Below, piece by piece: positions 6,153-9,525 of a stretch of 9,525 nucleotides of DNA. This stretch comes from an archaeon (GTDB taxonomy: Archaea; Hydrothermarchaeota; Hydrothermarchaeia; Hydrothermarchaeales; Hydrothermarchaeaceae). The notes beneath the pieces were generated by a model. That model did not search any database, was not told where the DNA came from, and saw nothing but the letters and a program-made list of their open reading frames with translations. The position numbers and the translations under genes are program-made. Each line of letters begins with the position of its first letter. The first letter of the stretch is position 1. The DNA is taken from contig JAHJSX010000048.1 of the NCBI GenBank assembly GCA_018830205.1, positions 1-9,525 of the forward strand, read 5' to 3'.

Positions 6153-6626
6153 CTAAACAATTATTGACCCTCTTTTAATTCTAATATACACCACCATTCC
6201 TGAAATTATCCAAAATATCAATCCAGTAACAATGGAAAGATTCCGGATAATGGTAAATCCACCTTTAATTCCATCCAAATAACCGAAAAATATTAGGGCG
6301 TTGCCCATAACTAAGCAAATGAATGCATAAGATAAGATTCTAGCACCAGAGACGTTTCTACCCCGTTGTAAATTATAGAATTTTTCATACCCTTCAGGGT
6401 ATTTTTTTGGCAGATATATGTATGTATAGGCAACATAAAACAAGGACCCAAGAGCGAGTAAGAAAATAAACGCTCTCCCTTCTAAAGTATCATAAAATTC
6501 TACTCCATGACGAAGTGAAAGTAAAGCTGATATGATTAACATGGCAAAGAAAAGCCCTCTGATAATTTCGCTCCAAAATCTACTTTTGGAATCAAATTCA
6601 TGTGGGTCAAAGTCTTTTTTCATCAC
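6153..6626 (-). CDS. Small four-helix membrane protein of unknown function
   Basis: I do not recognise a family. The 157-residue product has a charged, hydrophilic N-terminus (MMKKDFDPHEFDSKSRF) and four hydrophobic segments at about 20-38, 50-71, 96-116 and 128-148, separated by basic loops (for example around residues 74-95), then ends in IKRGSIIV. The start is GTG at 6626 or ATG at 6623; a GGGAG about 9 nt upstream and a TATA-like AT stretch at 6661-6673 support translation from this point. The reading frame and membrane pattern make it credible. Base composition differs from its neighbours: a sample at 6181-6240 has 19 G/C of 60, against 32 of 60 at 5761-5820 in the KaiC-like gene. It may be a later acquisition or a lineage-specific gene. 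Its 3' end faces the ATPase operon. Confidence 0.72.
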   Translation of the reverse strand: MMKKDFDPHEFDSKSRFWSEIIRGLFFAMLIISALLSLRHGVEFYDTLEGRAFIFLLALGSLFYVAYTYIYLPKKYPEGYEKFYNLQRGRNVSGARILSYAFICLVMGNALIFFGYLDGIKGGFTIIRNLSIVTGLIFWIISGMVVYIRIKRGSIIV

Positions 6627-6660
6627 CCTACACTCCCATTTACACTAACACTCGTTAAGA

Positions 6661-6673
6661 GGAAATAAAAAAC
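6661..6673 (-). promoter_or_regulatory. AT-rich promoter/terminator element between two minus-strand genes
   Basis: On the minus strand this reads GTTTTTTATTTCC. It can act as the TATA region of the membrane-protein gene (start at 6623-6626, so a leader of about 10-20 nt). Its T-run could also terminate the transcript coming from 6736-8793. A second T-run, GGTTTTTTAA, lies just after that gene's stop (about 6718-6727). Confidence 0.35.
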
Positions 6674-6681
6674 TTTGTTTA

Positions 6682-6696
6682 AACTTTTGAAAAGTT
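6682..6696. repeat. Perfect 7-1-7 inverted repeat
   Basis: AACTTTT (6682-6688) and AAAAGTT (6690-6696) are reverse complements around a single G. The site lies about 60 nt before the membrane-protein start, directly upstream of its AT-rich promoter element, and 40-54 nt after the stop of the large ATPase gene. As DNA it looks like a regulator dyad; as RNA it could be a weak AT-rich hairpin before the T-run at 6664-6674. Confidence 0.4.
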
Positions 6697-6735
6697 GTGA
6701 GGGAGTGGGCCTGCCCCTTAAAAAACCAAATAAAC

Positions 6736-8793
6736 TCATCCTCTAAGCAGCATCTGTGCTACCGGTTTTGTGGATGCCAGCTGAGTATATATGATGTCTT
6801 CGTACTTTTTATAAGAGGCCGTTGCCTCGTCCACAAGCGCCCAGGACTCATCCGTGGGCTTGTTGGTCGCTGCATTGTACCATCCCGGCGGGACCAGGGT
6901 TATTACCTGCACTGTCCTTTTGGTTGTCCAGTTGTTTGCGCTTATTGGCCCTCCAGGGTATTCCATGCCGTATTTCTTGACCAATGCCTCAAGCGATTCA
7001 GGATAGCCCGGTACAGTGTTGAACTCCACGATATCATATAGGAACTCGAGGTCATTTACGGGCTCAATCGTCCATGCTATGGCTTTCTCGGGCGCTTCCA
7101 CATAAAGGATATACTCTCCTGTCACCTGCTCGCCATATACGCCAAGTGATGTGTCCCACCTTGGCCTTCCCTCAGGCAGCGTAAATACAATGGCACTCTC
7201 CTGCTTGTTCCCGAAAAGCACGTCATCGGGAAACATCATTGCAAACGCAGCGCTTCCAAAGTGGTAGGGCTTCCTTGCAATCTCTGAGATGCCCTGTATC
7301 TGGTAGAGGTCCTCGTAAAGCACCTTGTTCATGTGTTCCTTGTCCCCGCCCCTGATAATTGCTGCGCTGTAGTCGGGCTGGAGCACCCAGGACCTGACAA
7401 CCTCATCGGGGTCCCTTGAGGCCCGCTGTATTACGAATCCGAGCTTCTGGAGGTTGTTGAATTCCATGGCGTCTATGAAGTAAGGTTTATCTGCAAAAAG
7501 GCCAAGCATGACTTCCGCTTCCGCGTCATATCCTGATGCCGGGTCGCGCGGTATAAAGTCCCATCCCTCAGTGTTTAGCAAAATAAACCCGTTTGGCTTG
7601 TCCTCGTACATGATGGCGTGTCTTAGTATACCATCTACGTCGTGCAGGGCAGTTGTGGAGAATTGTACCTTGTTCTCGCCCGAGTGGTCGGCATACCCAA
7701 GGTCTGAGCCGGTAATCATGTCTATCTGGCTTTCAACCTGGTCATTGAAAAGCGTTACCTCCCTGTCTGTCACCTTGTCAAATAGCCGGTAGTACGGGTG
7801 GTCGAGGTTCAGCTCTATCCTGTAGTAGGGGTTTTCTATCAAAAGCCAGCCCTTTTCGGGCGCCCTTGAGTCGATGCGGTTTTTAATGTCTATGAATGCC
7901 TGCACGTTATCCCCGTTAACGTTTACGGTTTTGTCCAGGGTAAACGAGTAGAAGTCAGTTATCTCAACTGGCCCTTCACCACTGCCACCACCACCCCTCA
8001 TAACAAAGACCCCGCCCACAATAAGAAGCAAAACAACGCCAATCGCACCGAACTTCATGACGTTGCTCGGCGCTGCCGTGGGCGCTGCCATCACAGTAGG
8101 TGCCGCCGCCGGTGCGCCCTCCCGCGCTTTTACAAATTCGCCAAGTATCTTAAAACTGCCGTCATCCGTGGCTTCAAATTCATACCACGTGGGGGTTGTC
8201 TTCAAGCCCTTTGCGTGGTGCACCCTGAACAGGTTTTTAAGGGGAGGCCCCTCATCGAACTTCATTTCCAAGACACCATCAACCATTGCCTTTAGCGCAA
8301 TGACCGTCTGGTCGTTGTGCATTTCGTCCTGGACAGTATATGCTATGAAGCCGTAATCAGTCCTAACCCGGGAAGAAAGCACTCCAAAGAACTTTTTAAT
8401 TTCCTGCTCCGGCGCATGGAGGAAAAGTGTCGAGAGCGAATCAAAGAACACCCTCATTGGCTTTCCTACAATGTCTGCGGCCTTTGAAAGGTTAACGGTT
8501 ATGAGATTCAAGTTTGCAGGGTTGTCTATAGTGAACCCGTTATCGTATCTCTCTCCTGTGGAGTGGGAGTACATGTCTATGAAAAGAAATTTGCTGCCCT
8601 CGTATTTATCAAGGTCGAGGCCAATTTTTTTTGCAAGCTCTTTTATCTCTTTTGGGCTTCGTTCTGTTGTGATATATGTGACGCTCTCCCCCTTTTCAAG
8701 ATAGAATTTAACAAGGTCGAGAAAGTATACGTGCTTGCCGACGCCCGGGGGTCCTGTTAGGACCATAGTATACTTTTCGGGAAATTCCTGCAT
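6736..8793 (-). CDS. Membrane-anchored KaiC/RAD55-like ATPase with large extracytoplasmic domain
   Basis: Three parts make up this 685-residue protein. Residues 1-222 are a KaiC/RAD55-like RecA fold with Walker A GPPGVGKH (14-21), YITTERSPKEI (40-50), Walker B RVFFDSLS (114-121, D118) and a closing beta region around HHAKGLKTTPTWYEFE. An Ala/Pro linker (224-244) leads to one membrane helix (about 246-265). Beyond a Gly-rich spacer lies a roughly 410-residue domain rich in aromatic and acidic residues. Absence of a signal peptide and the basic residues before the helix suggest ATPase inside and large domain outside. The outer part contains IENPYYRIELNLD and LFDKVTDREV (319-347), resembling beta-supersandwich carbohydrate-active folds; this is a tentative reading. 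The ATPase is atypical: His replaces Ser/Thr after the Walker lysine, and the second catalytic glutamate is replaced by Arg (E44-R45). It may be a nucleotide-dependent sensor or anchor rather than an efficient enzyme. Confidence 0.85.
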   Translation of the reverse strand: MQEFPEKYTMVLTGPPGVGKHVYFLDLVKFYLEKGESVTYITTERSPKEIKELAKKIGLDLDKYEGSKFLFIDMYSHSTGERYDNGFTIDNPANLNLITVNLSKAADIVGKPMRVFFDSLSTLFLHAPEQEIKKFFGVLSSRVRTDYGFIAYTVQDEMHNDQTVIALKAMVDGVLEMKFDEGPPLKNLFRVHHAKGLKTTPTWYEFEATDDGSFKILGEFVKAREGAPAAAPTVMAAPTAAPSNVMKFGAIGVVLLLIVGGVFVMRGGGGSGEGPVEITDFYSFTLDKTVNVNGDNVQAFIDIKNRIDSRAPEKGWLLIENPYYRIELNLDHPYYRLFDKVTDREVTLFNDQVESQIDMITGSDLGYADHSGENKVQFSTTALHDVDGILRHAIMYEDKPNGFILLNTEGWDFIPRDPASGYDAEAEVMLGLFADKPYFIDAMEFNNLQKLGFVIQRASRDPDEVVRSWVLQPDYSAAIIRGGDKEHMNKVLYEDLYQIQGISEIARKPYHFGSAAFAMMFPDDVLFGNKQESAIVFTLPEGRPRWDTSLGVYGEQVTGEYILYVEAPEKAIAWTIEPVNDLEFLYDIVEFNTVPGYPESLEALVKKYGMEYPGGPISANNWTTKRTVQVITLVPPGWYNAATNKPTDESWALVDEATASYKKYEDIIYTQLASTKPVAQMLLRG

Positions 8794-8810
8794 AAACCGG
8801 AAAGAGCGAA

Positions 8811-8830
8811 TATATAATATATACTTTTTC
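8811..8830 (-). promoter_or_regulatory. BRE/TATA promoter of the membrane-anchored ATPase gene (leaderless)
   Basis: On the minus strand, purine-rich GAAAAAG (8830-8824) is followed by TATATATTATATA (8823-8811). The ATG at 8793-8791 lies about 25 nt from the centre of this box, so transcription should begin at or next to the start codon. No ribosome binding site precedes the ATG (CTCTTTCCGGTTT), which agrees with a leaderless message and supports this start. Confidence 0.65.
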
Positions 8831-9525
8831 TTATTTTACCAGCACAATGTACAATTTTCCGTAGGGGGAATTCTCCTCGTATACATACTCGAAGAATTCC
8901 GCGTTTTCGAATTTTTCCGTATTTATGTCGATACCATATTCTGCGGCCGGCTTCTTATATGAGAGAAGGTTGCCGTAGCGCACCATGTTGTCCGAGTAAA
9001 AGATATGGGTAGCACCGTATCGCTTTGCAAGCATTGACGCCTCCTGGGGGCTTTCGGTTTTATAAAGCGTGTAGAGGTCGTCTTGCACCTGGCCCGGTGC
9101 AAGAATGTAGGGGTAGTCCACGTTCCTGAGAGGGAACATCCCTCCAAGAAGGGCGCGCCCTCCATTTACGCCCCCAAACATCTGGGCCCGGTAATAATCA
9201 GCAATTATCCTGTCCGAGGGGTCAGAATTTTCCTTGTACCACTCTGCAGCAGCGTATTCTCCCGGCGTTATGCCGGATGTCTGCAGTTTTACGTCGTAGT
9301 TGTAATCATGCAAACCCCATGCAAGCCCAAGTACAAGGATGGCAACTGCAATGATGCCCACGTTCCTTTTGTACCGCTCCACCACATTTGAAATATCTGC
9401 GACGAGCACACCAATCGCAATTGCAAGCGGCTGGGCAAGGAAGCAGTAGAACCTGAACCCCTCAAGCGGCTTTCCAAGCGTTGACCACTCAAGCGTGTTG
9501 TAAAGCCCTGGGTCCACTTTCGAAA
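8831..9525 (-). CDS. Polytopic membrane protein, GT-C glycosyltransferase-like C-terminus (5' end outside window)
   Basis: The frame is open to the window edge; the GTG at 9517 is an internal Val rather than a start, so this is the C-terminal part of a longer gene. Numbering from that Val, two hydrophobic segments (about 20-42, following an aromatic and Arg-containing EGFRFYCF, and 52-69) are followed by a soluble domain (about 80-228). That domain has GEYAAAEWYKENSDPSDRIIAD, RALLGG and ASMLAKRYGATHIFYSD. This layout, with last membrane helices followed by an extracytoplasmic domain opening with an 'aaeWy.en..p.driiad' motif, is familiar from archaeal GT-C proteins such as oligosaccharyltransferase-like and YfhO/PMT-like enzymes, which use lipid-linked sugars outside the membrane. 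The catalytic DxD-type region would lie upstream, so enzymatic activity cannot be judged. It sits 37 nt upstream of the membrane-anchored ATPase gene on the same strand. Confidence 0.6.
   Translation of the reverse strand, partial: SKVDPGLYNTLEWSTLGKPLEGFRFYCFLAQPLAIAIGVLVADISNVVERYKRNVGIIAVAILVLGLAWGLHDYNYDVKLQTSGITPGEYAAAEWYKENSDPSDRIIADYYRAQMFGGVNGGRALLGGMFPLRNVDYPYILAPGQVQDDLYTLYKTESPQEASMLAKRYGATHIFYSDNMVRYGNLLSYKKPAAEYGIDINTEKFENAEFFEYVYEENSPYGKLYIVLVK

Noticed and set aside
6628..6655. Repeated ACACT units upstream of the membrane-protein gene (CRISPR-like or iteron-like)
   Set aside because: Only three very short copies at irregular spacing. No repeat long enough for an array or origin was found anywhere in the window.
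6697..7041. Plus-strand frame of 114 codons opposite the end of the tethered ATPase gene
   Set aside because: Cys/Arg-rich translation without domain features, antisense to a continuous 685-codon gene.

Overview
The window looks archaeal. It holds an S-layer-like surface protein, a TrmB-type regulator, a FlaI/GspE-type secretion ATPase next to a single-domain KaiC/RAD55-type ATPase, and a membrane glycosyltransferase-like protein. Promoters fit the BRE/TATA pattern, with some genes apparently leaderless (start codon about 25 nt from the TATA box) and others carrying GGAGG-type ribosome binding sites. A euryarchaeal or related lineage is likely, but nothing here fixes the phylum. Most genes look moderately GC-rich; one small membrane-protein gene (6153-6626) is clearly AT-richer.

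Layout: (1) 1-1602 (+), the 3' part of an S-layer-type surface protein, cut by the window edge. (2) 1682-2053 (+), a stand-alone response-regulator receiver. (3) 2045-2779 (-), a TrmB-family regulator whose 3' end overlaps the receiver gene by 9 nt. (4) 2780-2886, a divergent promoter region with a perfect 7-6-7 inverted repeat that matches TACT-N7-GAGTA. (5) 2887-3648 (+), a TusA-DsrE2 fusion predicted to carry sulfur. (6) 3742-5307 and 5308-6078 (+), an abutting ATPase pair, FlaI-like plus KaiC/FlaH-like, with no platform membrane protein downstream. (7) 6153-6626 (-), a four-helix membrane protein of unknown function. (8) 6736-8793 (-), a 685-residue protein with a cytoplasmic KaiC-like ATPase domain, an Ala/Pro linker, one transmembrane helix and a roughly 410-residue probable extracytoplasmic domain. 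(9) 8831-9525 (-), the C-terminal part of a polytopic membrane protein resembling GT-C glycosyltransferases, cut by the window edge.

How they may work together: the TrmB regulator and the sulfur-carrier fusion look like a regulator-target pair across a shared promoter. The FlaI-like and KaiC-like ATPases probably form one unit powering or regulating a surface filament or secretion apparatus whose membrane part lies elsewhere. The most unusual gene is the membrane-anchored KaiC-like protein. Its outer domain has a stretch resembling carbohydrate-active beta-supersandwich folds, and it lies beside a GT-C-like gene, so a role in sensing or handling surface glycans is a reasonable but unproven idea. 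No tRNA, rRNA, CRISPR array, insertion sequence or origin was recognised.
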